Source: DATGEO01 sp035310015
GTDB taxonomy: Bacteria; Chloroflexota; Dormibacteria; Dormibacterales; Dormibacteraceae
Length of the DNA stretch: 30,634 bases
Reading direction: 5' to 3'
NCBI GenBank assembly: GCA_035310015.1
Contig: DATGEO010000055.1
Span: 1-30,634 of the forward strand
The notes under the pieces were generated by a model. It did no database searches and had not been told where the DNA came from. It saw only the letters and a program-made list of their open reading frames with translations. The stretch's first letter is position 1. Each line of letters begins with the position of its first letter. Of this stretch, positions 1 to 8,653 are shown piece by piece. A program made the translations under genes and the position numbers.

Positions 1-1104
1 GTGCCCGCCCAGGCAGGCGCCGCACGTCGCGGTGGTCCAGGCCGCCCCGGCCTCGAGGAACGTTCCGATGAGGCCTTCCTTCTCCGCCTGGATCGCCACC
101 TGGTGGGAGGACGGCGTGATGATCAGCCTCACGCCCGGCGCCACGTGATGGCCTTTCAGCACCGCGGCGGCGCGGCGCAGGTCGGTGATGCGCGAGTTCG
201 TGCAGGAGCCGATGAACACCTGGTCGAGCTTCGTGCCCGCGACCTCTGACAGCGGCGCGTAGTTGTCGGGCGACATCGGCTTGGCAACGCCGACCTCGAC
301 CTTCTCGGCGTCGAACTCGAAGACCTTCTCGTAAGTCGCGTCAGGGTCGGACGTGACCGGCGTGTACGGCCTTTTGGCGCGGCCGTCGAGATACTGCTTC
401 GTGACCTCGTCGAACTCGAGGATGCCATTCTTCGCGCCTGCTTCGATCGCCATGTTGGTCATCGTCAGCCGCGCCTCCATGTCGACGTGGCGCAGAGCCT
501 CTCCGGTGTGCTCCATCGCCTTGGAGCGCGCGCCGTCGACGCCGATCTGGCCGATGACGTAGAGGATGAGGTCTTTCGCCTCGACCCACTCGCGCAGGCG
601 GTTGTGATAAACGAACTTCAGGGTCTCGGGGACTCGAAACCACAGCTCGCCCAGCGCGAGCACGCACGCGAGATCGGTCGAGCCTACGCCGGTCGCGAAG
701 TTGTTCAGCGCGCCGTACGTGCAGCTGTGCGAGTCGGCGCCGATGATGAGCTCGCCGGGCAGCACGAGTCCGTTCTCCGGCAGGACCGTGTGGCAGATGC
801 CGCCCTGGCCGACCTCGAAGTACCACTTCACGCCCATGTCACGCGCGAACTCGCGCGTCAGCCGGCCCAGCGCCGCGCTGGCGGCGTCCTTGGCCGGCTG
901 GAAGTGGTCCTGCGTGATCGCGACGCGGTCAGGTTCCCAGATCTTCTCCGCGCCCATCTGCTCGCGCATGATCTTGCCGGCGGGCGGGATGGTCAGGTCG
1001 TGGCCCATCGCGAAGTCCACCTTCGCGAGGATCAGGTCGCCGGGCTTGACCGAGTCGCGCCCCGCCCCGCGGGCGAGGATCTTCTCGGTCATGGTCATCC
1101 CCAT
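1..1104 (-). CDS. leuC: 3-isopropylmalate dehydratase / homoaconitase-type large subunit (LeuC-like), 3' end cut by the window
   Basis: The reverse frame is open from an ATG at 1104 to the window edge (368 codons, C-terminus missing). It encodes an aconitase-superfamily large subunit, which isomerises 2-isopropylmalate or a homologous tricarboxylate with a small subunit not seen here. The 4Fe-4S ligands are visible as Cys301 in GSCTNSR and Cys361/Cys364 in CGACLGG. The conserved GADSHSCTYGAL segment lies near residue 120. The size fits the compact LeuC type of about 420 residues found in archaea and many GC-rich bacteria. In-frame ATGs at 1104, 1098 and 1092 compete; I prefer 1104 because the resulting N-terminus (MGMTMTEKILAR) resembles this family. 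The gene follows the leuB-like gene by 11 bp, so the two are probably one transcript. Substrate (isopropylmalate versus homocitrate or methylmalate) cannot be fixed from sequence alone. Confidence 0.9.
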   Translation of the reverse strand, partial: MGMTMTEKILARGAGRDSVKPGDLILAKVDFAMGHDLTIPPAGKIMREQMGAEKIWEPDRVAITQDHFQPAKDAASAALGRLTREFARDMGVKWYFEVGQGGICHTVLPENGLVLPGELIIGADSHSCTYGALNNFATGVGSTDLACVLALGELWFRVPETLKFVYHNRLREWVEAKDLILYVIGQIGVDGARSKAMEHTGEALRHVDMEARLTMTNMAIEAGAKNGILEFDEVTKQYLDGRAKRPYTPVTSDPDATYEKVFEFDAEKVEVGVAKPMSPDNYAPLSEVAGTKLDQVFIGSCTNSRITDLRRAAAVLKGHHVAPGVRLIITPSSHQVAIQAEKEGLIGTFLEAGAAWTTATCGACLGGH

Positions 1105-1115
1105 CTTTCGCTTAC

Positions 1116-2139
<1,024 letters not shown>

Positions 2140-2147
<8 letters not shown>

Positions 2148-3651
2148 GGGCCTTCTCCCCCTCGCGGAGCTTGTAGCGCTGGATCTTGCCCGTCACCGTC
2201 TTCGGCAGCTCGGGCACGAACTCGATCAGATGGGGGTACTGGAAGCGCTGCAGGCGCGACTTGCAGTGCTCCTGCAGCTCGGCGACGAGCGCGTCCCCGG
2301 CGACCACGTCACCCTTCGCGATGATGAAGGCCTTGATGCGCGTGAACCCGTCGACGCTGACCCCCACCACCGCGCTCTCGGCGACCGCCGGGTGCTGGAT
2401 GAGCGCCGCCTCGATCTCCACCGGCGAGACCCACAGGCCGCTGACCTTGATCATGTCGTCCGAGCGGCCCTCGTACCAGTAGTAGCCGCCCTCGTCGACG
2501 CGATAGCGGTCGCCGCTGAAGAACCACTCGCCGAGGATCGACCGTTTCGACTTCTCGTGCTGCGCCCAGTACAGCGCGAGGGCGCTGTCGCCCTTGACGT
2601 AGAGGTCGCCGGCCTCGCCGTCCGGCACCGGCCTGCCTTCGGGGTCGAGGATCTTGAGCTCGTAGCCGGGCACCGGCTTGCCGCTCGAACCGGGGCGGAC
2701 ATCGTCGAGCCGGTTCGAGCAGTAGATGTGCAGCATCTCCGTGGAGCCGACGCCGTCGAGGATGGTCAGGCCGAAGGCATCCTTCCACCGCTGCCACACC
2801 TCCGCCGGAAGCGACTCCGCCGCCGCCACGCAGTGGCGGATGGACGACAGGTCGCGCTGCTTCGAGCCTTCGAAGTTGAGGATCGCGTTGTAGAGCGTCG
2901 GCGCGGAGAAGAACAGCGTCGGCTTGCGCTTCTCGATCGTGTCCAGCACCGTGGCCGGAGTGTTGCGGCCCGCGTGCAGCACGGTCGACGCGCCGAACCA
3001 GTATGGAAACGTCAGGTTGTTGCCGAAGCCATAGGCGTGGAAGAGTCCGGTGGTCGAGAACGTCGTGTCGGACTCCTTGATCCCGAGGACCTGCTCCGCA
3101 TAGGTGACGCACGTGTACGGGATGTCGTGCTGCAGGTGAACGACGGCCTTCGGCTTGCCCGTGGAGCCCGAGCTGTACAGCCAGAACGCCATGTCGTCGC
3201 GGCGGGTGGGAGCGGGCTCGATGGGCCGGCCGGGTTGAATCTGGTCCGAACGGATGAGCCGCGGGCTGACCGGCCTGAGCTTTTCCTCCGTGGCGGAGTC
3301 GACGAAGACGATGCGGGCCAGCGAGTCCTGGATGTAGTGCTCGTAATCCTCAGTCCGCTGCAGCAGAGGGTTGACCGGCACAGGTACCGCGCCGATGAGT
3401 CCGGCGCCAAGGAATGCCGCGACCCATCCTGGGCTGTCGTACGCGGTGATGAGGATGCGCTCCTCGCGGCGCACGCCGTGATCGATCATCGCTCTGGCTG
3501 CGCCACAGGCGAGTGCACTGAGCTGGACGTAGGTGACCTCGCCGCCGGCGTGGTAGATCGCGATCTTTTCGGGCCGGTCCTTCAGGTTGCGCCCGAGGAG
3601 GTCGGCGGCGACGTTGTAGCGGGCGGGCAGGTCCGGCAGGTCCAGACGCAT
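2140..3651 (-). CDS. Benzoate-CoA ligase family AMP-forming acyl-CoA synthetase
   Basis: This adenylate-forming enzyme activates a carboxylic acid with ATP and CoA, releasing AMP and PPi. The 503-residue product has the P-loop YSSGSTGKPKAVVH (about residues 159-172), the A5-like segment GVGSTEMLHIYCSN, the hinge region GRSDDMIKVSGLWVSP and the C-terminal catalytic Lys in PKTVTGKIQRYKL. The sequence after the P-loop, with TTFSTTGLFHAYGFGNNLTFP, is characteristic of benzoate or hydroxybenzoate-CoA ligases rather than of long-chain enzymes. An upstream in-frame ATG exists at 3756, but the conserved N-terminus begins at MRLDLPDLPARYNVAADLL, and a -10-like TACACT lies 8 nt upstream of 3651. The longer version would also run through the divergent DCC gene. 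The aromatic substrate is inferred from family resemblance only. Confidence 0.9.
2151..2161 (-). promoter_or_regulatory. Ribosome binding site deciding the CTG start of the leuB-like gene
   Basis: On the minus strand this reads GGGGGAGAAGG, inside the 3' end of the ligase gene. The GGAG core ends 7 nt before the CTG at 2147. It is much the best Shine-Dalgarno match upstream of the leuB frame, and no ATG, GTG or TTG exists in frame near it. Confidence 0.6.
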
Positions 3652-3675
3652 GTACCGAGAGTGTAGTTTCGGCCC
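3652..3675. promoter_or_regulatory. Divergent promoter with two overlapping -10 boxes (ligase gene / DCC gene)
   Basis: Only 24 bp separate the two divergent start codons. On the plus strand TAGTTT (3664-3669) lies exactly 6 nt before the GTG at 3676. On the minus strand TACACT (3660-3665) lies 8 nt before the ATG at 3651. The two TANNNT boxes share the TA at 3664-3665. Such short spacing implies leaderless transcripts in both directions. No Shine-Dalgarno sequence is visible for either gene. No -35 element was identified. Confidence 0.5.
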
Positions 3676-3981
3676 GTGGACGACGACCGGCTGGTCCTGA
3701 CCTACGACGGCAACTGCGGCTTTTGAGAGGCTCGCGCGCGCTGGGTCCAGCGCCACGACCCCCGGGGCCGCATCCGGCTGGTGGCGGAGAGGGATCCGCC
3801 CGTGCTGAAGGCCGACGAACCCGGCGGCCGGACGTTCACCGGCGCGGCGGCCGCCAACCGCGCGCTGCGGGAGCTCGGCGGGTTCTGGCGCGTGCTTGGC
3901 TTGCTCTACCTGGTGCCACCGATCGGCTGGATCGAGGACCGCTACTACTCGCGCGTCGCGCGCCGCCGGGCCTGGCTCTAG
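3676..3981 (+). CDS. DCC-family (DUF393) thiol-disulfide oxidoreductase-like protein with in-frame TGA at the second redox Cys: candidate selenoprotein
   Basis: Read from GTG 3676 with TGA 3724-3726 translated, the frame gives 101 residues ending at TAG 3979. The N-terminus is VDDDRLVLTYDGNCGF-TGA-EARARWVQRHD, which matches the DCC signature YDGxCxFC with the TGA exactly at the second Cys (position 17, after Cys14). The frame stays intact afterwards and keeps family features: a basic stretch, GRTFTGAAAANRALRELGG, and the Pro-containing tail LVPPIGWIEDRYYSRVARRR. DCC proteins are small thioredoxin-like proteins thought to be redox active; a CxxU pair would be chemically sensible. A hairpin suited to a bacterial SECIS follows the TGA. 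The alternative is a pseudogene made by one TGC-to-TGA change, or a start at GTG 3781 giving only the C-terminal 66 residues. No selA, selB, selC or selD gene is in the window. Confidence 0.6.
3727..3758 (+). promoter_or_regulatory. Putative bacterial SECIS hairpin just after the in-frame TGA
   Basis: A perfect 6-bp stem, GCGCTG (3738-3743) with CAGCGC (3748-3753), closes on the loop GGTC (3744-3747). Below it TCG (3732-3734) can pair with CGA (3756-3758) across a small internal loop. The loop G lies 18 nt after the TGA. Known bacterial SECIS elements carry a GGU-type loop at about this distance; in E. coli fdhF I recall position 19. Hairpins are common in GC-rich DNA, so this is supportive rather than decisive. 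Confidence 0.45.
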
Positions 3982-4000
3982 GCCTTACCATCGCTCGGCG

Positions 4001-5251
4001 ATGGCGACCACGCACGAGTACGACGCACTGATCGTGGGCGCCCGGGTTGCCGGGTCGAGCCTCGCCATCCGGCTGGCGCAGCAGGGCCGGCGCGTGCTCG
4101 TCATCGACCGCGACCGGTTTCCCAGCGACATCATGTCCACCCACTTCCTCAATTTCACGGCCGTCGACTCTCTGCGCCGTCTTGGTGCCCTCGATGCGAT
4201 CGAGGCCGCCGGTTTCCAGCGCCTCTACCGGCACCGGACGTGGATCGACGACATCTCCATCGACGCGCCCGCCGGTCCGCCGGGCGCCTACTCCATCGCG
4301 CCACGCCGCATAGTCCTCGACCAGGTCCTCCTGGAGCGCGCGCGAGAGAGCGGAGCCGAGGTGCTGGAGCACGCGCGCGCCGACGCATTGATCGTCGAGG
4401 ACGGCACCGTTGCCGGCGCGAAGGTGCAGGTCATCGGCGGCGAGGCGCGCGACATTCGCGCCCGCTTGGTCGTCGGAGCCGACGGCAAGGGCTCGCAGGT
4501 GGCGCGATGGGTCGGCGCCGAAAGCTACAACGAACGGCCGGCGGGCAGGCCGATCTACCTGGGCTACTTCCATGGCGTGACGCCGCTGCCCGAGCCGGCG
4601 ATCGAGCTCTTCTTCAAGTCCGACCGCATCGGGTTCACCTTCCCCATGCGGCCCGACGAGACGCTGCTGTGCGTCGAGACGCAGGCGGAGGAGTTCGAAA
4701 CCATCCGCCACGAGCCGCTGACCTGGTTCCTGGGCGTGCTCGCTGACATGCCGCACATGCGCGAGCGGATGCGCACCGCCACGCTCGAGGGCAAGCTGCT
4801 CGGCATCCGGAGCGTGGAGAACTGCTTTCGCAAGCCGTATGGCCCGGGCTGGGCGCTGACAGGGGACGCCGCCTACGTCAAGGACCCGTGCACCGGGTAC
4901 GGCATCGGCGACGCGCTGCTGCAGGGCTTCTGGCTGGCCAAGGCGCTGGGGTCGTGGTTCGACGGGGCGGATTGGGAATCGACGATGTCTGACTACCAGG
5001 CCCGGCGCGACACGTCTTTCGGGGCGCTGTACGAGCAGACGATCGCCTCGACCGTCGAGCGCGACATGTCGGCATCCGAGCTGGCCGTGCTGCGTTCGAT
5101 CCTGATCAATCAGCACGACACGCGCCGCCTCCTCCACGCGGTGCCGCGCCTCGCCGCCGATGCTTTCGACCCGCTCGACCAGGTGCGGTTCGCCTTCATC
5201 GCCCGGCAGTTCGAGGAAGTGGTCGAGAAACAACCCGTCCAGGGGTCATAA
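4001..5251 (+). CDS. FAD-dependent oxidoreductase / monooxygenase family protein
   Basis: This 416-residue flavoprotein resembles the p-hydroxybenzoate hydroxylase / geranylgeranyl reductase superfamily. The N-terminal dinucleotide-binding fold is DALIVGARVAGSSLAIRLA (about residues 8-26), ending in the acidic VIDRD. The DG motif appears as VVGADGKGS. The third FAD motif appears as WALTGDAAYVKDPCTGYGIGDAL. I chose the ATG at 4001 because the Rossmann motif follows 7 residues later; the longer frame from 3896 overlaps the DCC gene and adds unrelated residues. It starts 19 bp after the DCC gene, so they may be co-transcribed, which could link it to a redox partner. A TACCAT 9 nt upstream of the ATG could also serve as its own -10. 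The substrate cannot be told; hydroxylation or reduction of a hydrophobic or aromatic compound is plausible. Confidence 0.85.
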   Translation: MATTHEYDALIVGARVAGSSLAIRLAQQGRRVLVIDRDRFPSDIMSTHFLNFTAVDSLRRLGALDAIEAAGFQRLYRHRTWIDDISIDAPAGPPGAYSIAPRRIVLDQVLLERARESGAEVLEHARADALIVEDGTVAGAKVQVIGGEARDIRARLVVGADGKGSQVARWVGAESYNERPAGRPIYLGYFHGVTPLPEPAIELFFKSDRIGFTFPMRPDETLLCVETQAEEFETIRHEPLTWFLGVLADMPHMRERMRTATLEGKLLGIRSVENCFRKPYGPGWALTGDAAYVKDPCTGYGIGDALLQGFWLAKALGSWFDGADWESTMSDYQARRDTSFGALYEQTIASTVERDMSASELAVLRSILINQHDTRRLLHAVPRLAADAFDPLDQVRFAFIARQFEEVVEKQPVQGS

Positions 5252-5287
5252 CAGTTCGGCCCTTTCGCGCGTAGTACCTGTGCGCCC

Positions 5288-5821
5288 TTGACCGAGCACC
5301 CGCCCAACGAACGTCTGCAACGCGCCAAGGCGGGCGACGCCCGCGCCTTCGATGAGCTGCTTGGGCCGGTGCTCGACTCGGGATTCAGGCTGGCAATGAC
5401 GATGTTGAAAGACAGGACAGCTGCAGAGGATGCAGTCCAGGAAGCGGCATTCAAGACTTGGCGCAAGCTGGACCGCGTCCGCGACGACGCCGACATCAGG
5501 CCCTGGTTCATCGCCATCGTCGCCAACGAGTGCCGCTCCGTCCGCCGCGCGCGGTGGTGGGGCGTGCTGCGCCTGGGCGACCTGGCCCCCCAGCGACAGC
5601 CTGCGTCCGAACCCGGCCTGGCGGACCACCTGGACCTCGACCGCGCGCTCGACCGGCTGGACCGCCGTCACCTGCTCGTGCTGACCCTCTACTACCACCT
5701 GGACCTGCCGATGGACGAGGTCGCGCGTGTCCTTGGCTGCTCTGAAGGCGCAGCCCGGCAGCGCGTGCACCGTGCGCTGGCTGCGCTCCGGCCTGCTCTG
5801 GCGATGGAGGTGAACCGGTGA
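5288..5821 (+). CDS. ECF-type RNA polymerase sigma factor
   Basis: The 177-residue product has the two-domain layout of ECF sigma factors. Region 2 includes LLGPVLDSGFRLAMTMLKDRTAAEDAVQEAAFKTWRKL and the RPWFIAIVANECR segment (about residues 24-80). Region 4 has the helix-turn-helix MDEVARVLGCSEGAARQRVHRALAAL near the C-terminus. The start is TTG at 5288; no ATG or GTG is in frame between it and the stop of the upstream gene. Its TGA overlaps the GTG of the next gene (GTGA), so the two are translationally coupled, as is usual for an ECF sigma and its membrane regulator. The partner here is unusual: a membrane-anchored Asp-box propeller. An AAC at 5250-5252 followed by GTAGT about 17 nt later might be a self-recognised promoter, but this is weak. 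Confidence 0.9.
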   Translation: MTEHPPNERLQRAKAGDARAFDELLGPVLDSGFRLAMTMLKDRTAAEDAVQEAAFKTWRKLDRVRDDADIRPWFIAIVANECRSVRRARWWGVLRLGDLAPQRQPASEPGLADHLDLDRALDRLDRRHLLVLTLYYHLDLPMDEVARVLGCSEGAARQRVHRALAALRPALAMEVNR

Positions 5822-6990
5822 GGTTCGACGAGGAGGATCTCCGCAGGGCTCTCGAAGCGCGCAGCGCGCCACCGTCGCCCCAGTTTCGCGGCCGGCTTTC
5901 AAGCGCTCTGTCGCAGGGGCGCGCGCGACCGGACCGGATGCCTGCCCTCGCCGCCGTCGCGGCGGTGATCATGGCGCTGACCGTGGTGGGCGTGTTCGCT
6001 CTGGTCCGTGCGGCCGGCACAGAGAGAGTGGCGCCGCTGGCGAAGCCCACCCCTTCACCCGTTGCGTCGTCACCTTCGCCCCTCCCCAGCCCGACCGTCG
6101 TCGCCGGCGTGCTGAAGGCTCCTCCGGCTCCGGTCGCCCTGCCCGCCAATGCGACCTTGAGCTCGCCTTCTCACAACGTCGTCTGGGCGCTAGTGGTCGA
6201 TCAGTACCTGTACCGCTCGACCGACCGCGGCACGACGTGGCAGCAAGAGCCTCTTCCGCCCTTCACCGGAATGCCTGAGATCTCGTTCGTGAGCGACACC
6301 GAGGGCTGGTTGTCCGTGGTTGGGTCACCGGAGACGCAGTGCAATGCGCAGTCGATTCAAATCTGGCGCACGACCGACGCCGGCACCACCTGGCAGCTTC
6401 TCGGTTCGCGTGGGATCGACGACCGGCTGTGCAAGAGCGGCCTGTCGTTCGTCGACTCGACGCACGGCTTCCTGGGCTCGTGGGGCCCGGACGGCCGGCC
6501 GGTCATCTACTTCACGACCGACGGCGGACTCACCTGGCATGCTGCGGCGCCGTTGTCGGATCCGCCGGGATTCGTCAGCCAGCCGGGCGGTGACTACTTC
6601 GCCGCCGGCAGGGTGCGCAGCTTCGGCGGTGCGCTGATGTTGCCCATCCACGCCTGGTCGGAGGGCACGCCACGTCAATTCGTCTACGTATCGAACGACG
6701 GCGGCCGGAACTGGGGCTACAACGCGACCGTGCCGAACGGCAACGGCTCGCTCGCGCTCGTGTCGGCCACCTATTGGCTGCAGCTGATCTTCCCAGGCCA
6801 GTCCATGGAGACGACCGACGGTGGCGCCACATGGCACGTCTCGACGAGCGATTACTCGCAGGCCGCGGGAGTCGCGCCCGAGGTCACGTTCGCGGACGGC
6901 GAGGTCGGCTATGCCACCGTACGCGGCGGCATCCAGCGGACCACGGACGGTGGCCGGCACTGGACGACCATCCGGACGCCGGGGACGTAG
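5818..6990 (+). CDS. Membrane-anchored Asp-box (BNR/YCF48-like) propeller protein, probable partner of the ECF sigma factor
   Basis: The 390-residue product starts at GTG 5818, overlapping the sigma gene by 4 bp. Residues 1-40 are charged and cytoplasmic, a plausible sigma-binding stretch, but no HxxxCxxC zinc anti-sigma motif is present. Residues 42-65 form one membrane helix (LAAVAAVIMALTVVGVFALV). A Pro/Ser-rich linker (about 75-95) follows. The rest is extracytoplasmic and carries at least six Asp-box motifs of the form T/S-x-D-x-G-x-x-W, for example STDRGTTW, TTDAGTTW, TTDGGLTW, SNDGGRNW, TTDGGATW and TTDGGRHW. Asp boxes mark beta-propeller blades in sialidases and YCF48-like factors. 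The layout suggests an anti-sigma or sensor protein reading an extracellular ligand. That role is inferred from position and topology. Confidence 0.82.
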   Translation: MRFDEEDLRRALEARSAPPSPQFRGRLSSALSQGRARPDRMPALAAVAAVIMALTVVGVFALVRAAGTERVAPLAKPTPSPVASSPSPLPSPTVVAGVLKAPPAPVALPANATLSSPSHNVVWALVVDQYLYRSTDRGTTWQQEPLPPFTGMPEISFVSDTEGWLSVVGSPETQCNAQSIQIWRTTDAGTTWQLLGSRGIDDRLCKSGLSFVDSTHGFLGSWGPDGRPVIYFTTDGGLTWHAAAPLSDPPGFVSQPGGDYFAAGRVRSFGGALMLPIHAWSEGTPRQFVYVSNDGGRNWGYNATVPNGNGSLALVSATYWLQLIFPGQSMETTDGGATWHVSTSDYSQAAGVAPEVTFADGEVGYATVRGGIQRTTDGGRHWTTIRTPGT

Positions 6991-7001
6991 CGCGCACCCT
7001 C

Positions 7002-7026
7002 CGAGTGCCGGCTCCCGGACGGTTTT
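7002..7026. repeat. 25-bp perfect direct repeat, copy 1
   Basis: The unit begins CGAGTGCCGGCTCCCGGACG and ends GTTTT. It is repeated exactly at 7044-7068, a period of 42 bp. Each copy contains CCGG-CTC-CCGG, a short hairpin followed by a T-run, so on the plus strand it could act as a weak terminator for the propeller gene that ends at 6990. Confidence 0.85.
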
Positions 7027-7043
7027 TGAGCCGAGGGCGGCGT

Positions 7044-7068
7044 CGAGTGCCGGCTCCCGGACGGTTTT
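7044..7068. repeat. 25-bp perfect direct repeat, copy 2
   Basis: This is identical to the copy at 7002-7026. It overlaps the TAA stop (7067-7069) of the minus-strand acyl-CoA synthetase. The two copies fill the 76-bp gap between two convergent genes. Whether the unit recurs elsewhere in the genome cannot be seen from this window. Confidence 0.85.
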
Positions 7069-8644
7069 ACTGGCGGACGATCGCCGCCGCGCCCTTCCTC
7101 AGCACGAACTTCTGAATCTTTCCCGTCGCGGTCTTGGGCAGCTCGTTCACGAAGCTCACGCCGTGCGGTGCCTTGAAGTGCGCGAGCCGCTCGCGGGTGA
7201 AGGCGATGAGCTCCTTCTCGGTCGCGGTCGTGCCCGGCTTGAGGACGACGAAGGCGAACGGCGCCTCGCCCCACTTCTCGTGCGGCAGGCCGACGATGGC
7301 CGCCTCCTGCACGGCGGGATGTCGCAGCAGCACGCCCTCGACCTCGATCGAGGAGATGTTCTCGCCGCCGCTGATGATCACGTCCTTGATGCGGTCGCGG
7401 ATCTCGACGTATCCGTCCGGGTGGACGACCGCGGCGTCGCCGGTGTGGAACCAGCCGTCGCCCATCACCTTCTCCGTCGCCTCGGGGTCGCGGTAGTAGC
7501 CCTTCAGGATCACGTTGCCGCGGAACACGATCTCGCCCATGGTCTGGCCGTCCGCCGCGACGTCACCGCCCGCTTCGTCGACGACGCGCAGCTCGCCGGC
7601 GCCGATCATCTCGACGCCCGTGCGCGCCTTGATCACCGCGCGCTGCTCGTCCGTAAGTGATCGGTGCTCGGGCCGAGGCTCGCAGATGGTGAGGAACGGA
7701 GAGGTCTCGGTCAGTCCGTAGACCTGCGTGACCTCCCAGCCGAGCTCGCCCTCCATGCGCTCGATCGTGGCCGCCGCCGGCGGCGCCCCGGCGGTGATGA
7801 CCTGGACGCCCTTGGGCACGTCGCCGCGCACCGAGGCCGGCGCGTTGGCGAGCGAGATCAGGACCGTCGGCGCGGCGCACAGCCAGCCGACGCCCTCTTC
7901 GCGGATCAGCTCGAAGACTCGCGCCGGCTCGACCTTGGGCAGGCAGATGTGCCGGCCGCCCGCCGCCGTGATGATCCACACGAACGTCCAGCCGTTGGCG
8001 TGGAACATCGGCAGCGTCCAGAGGTAGGTGTCGTCGACCGCGATGTGGAAGTGGACGAGCGTGTCCATGACGTTCATCCACGCGTTGCGGTGCGTGATCA
8101 TCACGCCCTTGGGCCGGGCGGTGGTGCCGCTCGTGTAGTTGAGCGCCAGCAGGTCGGTCTCGTCGATCTCGGGCCGGTCGAACTGAGGGCTTGCGCCCGC
8201 AAGCAGAGGGTCGTACTCCTTCCAGCCCTTCCGGCCGCCGGCATCGCCGAGGCTGACGAACTGCTCGACGTCCTTGAGCTGGCCGCGGACGCCGTCGACG
8301 GCGGCGAGGTAGTCCGGATGCACGCACAGCACCTTGGCGCCGGAGTGCGAGGTGATGTAGACGAAGTCGTCGGGGGTGAGGCGGTAGTTGATCGGCACGA
8401 GCACCGCGCCGATCTGCGGGACCGCGTAGAAGGACTCCAGCTGCTCGTGCGTGTTCGGCGCGATGTAGGCGACGCGATCGCCCTTGCGGACGCCCATCGC
8501 CTGCAGAGCCGCCGACCACCTGTCGCAGCGGTCGAAGAACTGCTCGTAAGTCATGCGGATGCTGCCGTCGACCACCGCCTCGCGATTGCCGTACAGCTTG
8601 CGAGCGCGTCGTGCGAATTCGAGCGGCGTCAGCGGCGTCTCCAT
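7067..8644 (-). CDS. Fatty acyl-CoA synthetase (AMP-forming, FadD/AcsM-like)
   Basis: This 525-residue adenylate-forming enzyme activates a fatty acid to its CoA thioester, releasing AMP and PPi. The P-loop is LNYTSGTTARPKGVMITH (about residues 172-189). Other landmarks are QVYGLTETSPF, the hinge DGWFHTGDAAVVHPDGYVEIRDRIKDVIISGGENISSIEVE, and the catalytic Lys in PKTATGKIQKFVLRKG. This arrangement is typical of medium- and long-chain acyl-CoA synthetases of Actinobacteria and Chloroflexota. A strong AGGAGG lies 6 nt before the ATG at 8644. The gene follows a small coiled-coil protein gene by 9 bp, so they are likely co-transcribed. The acyl chain length is not predictable. The beta-oxidation genes at 17158-20729 could use its product. 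Confidence 0.93.
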   Translation of the reverse strand: METPLTPLEFARRARKLYGNREAVVDGSIRMTYEQFFDRCDRWSAALQAMGVRKGDRVAYIAPNTHEQLESFYAVPQIGAVLVPINYRLTPDDFVYITSHSGAKVLCVHPDYLAAVDGVRGQLKDVEQFVSLGDAGGRKGWKEYDPLLAGASPQFDRPEIDETDLLALNYTSGTTARPKGVMITHRNAWMNVMDTLVHFHIAVDDTYLWTLPMFHANGWTFVWIITAAGGRHICLPKVEPARVFELIREEGVGWLCAAPTVLISLANAPASVRGDVPKGVQVITAGAPPAAATIERMEGELGWEVTQVYGLTETSPFLTICEPRPEHRSLTDEQRAVIKARTGVEMIGAGELRVVDEAGGDVAADGQTMGEIVFRGNVILKGYYRDPEATEKVMGDGWFHTGDAAVVHPDGYVEIRDRIKDVIISGGENISSIEVEGVLLRHPAVQEAAIVGLPHEKWGEAPFAFVVLKPGTTATEKELIAFTRERLAHFKAPHGVSFVNELPKTATGKIQKFVLRKGAAAIVRQ

Positions 8645-8653
8645 TCCTTCCTC

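Noticed and set aside
3652..3756. Longer start (ATG 3756) for the benzoate-CoA-ligase-like gene
   Set aside because: The added 35 residues are not family-like and would overlap the divergent DCC gene and its promoter.
3781..3981. 66-codon ORF as a complete small gene
   Set aside because: It is only the C-terminal part of the DCC reading frame; the upstream half with the conserved YDGxCGF motif is in the same frame across the TGA.
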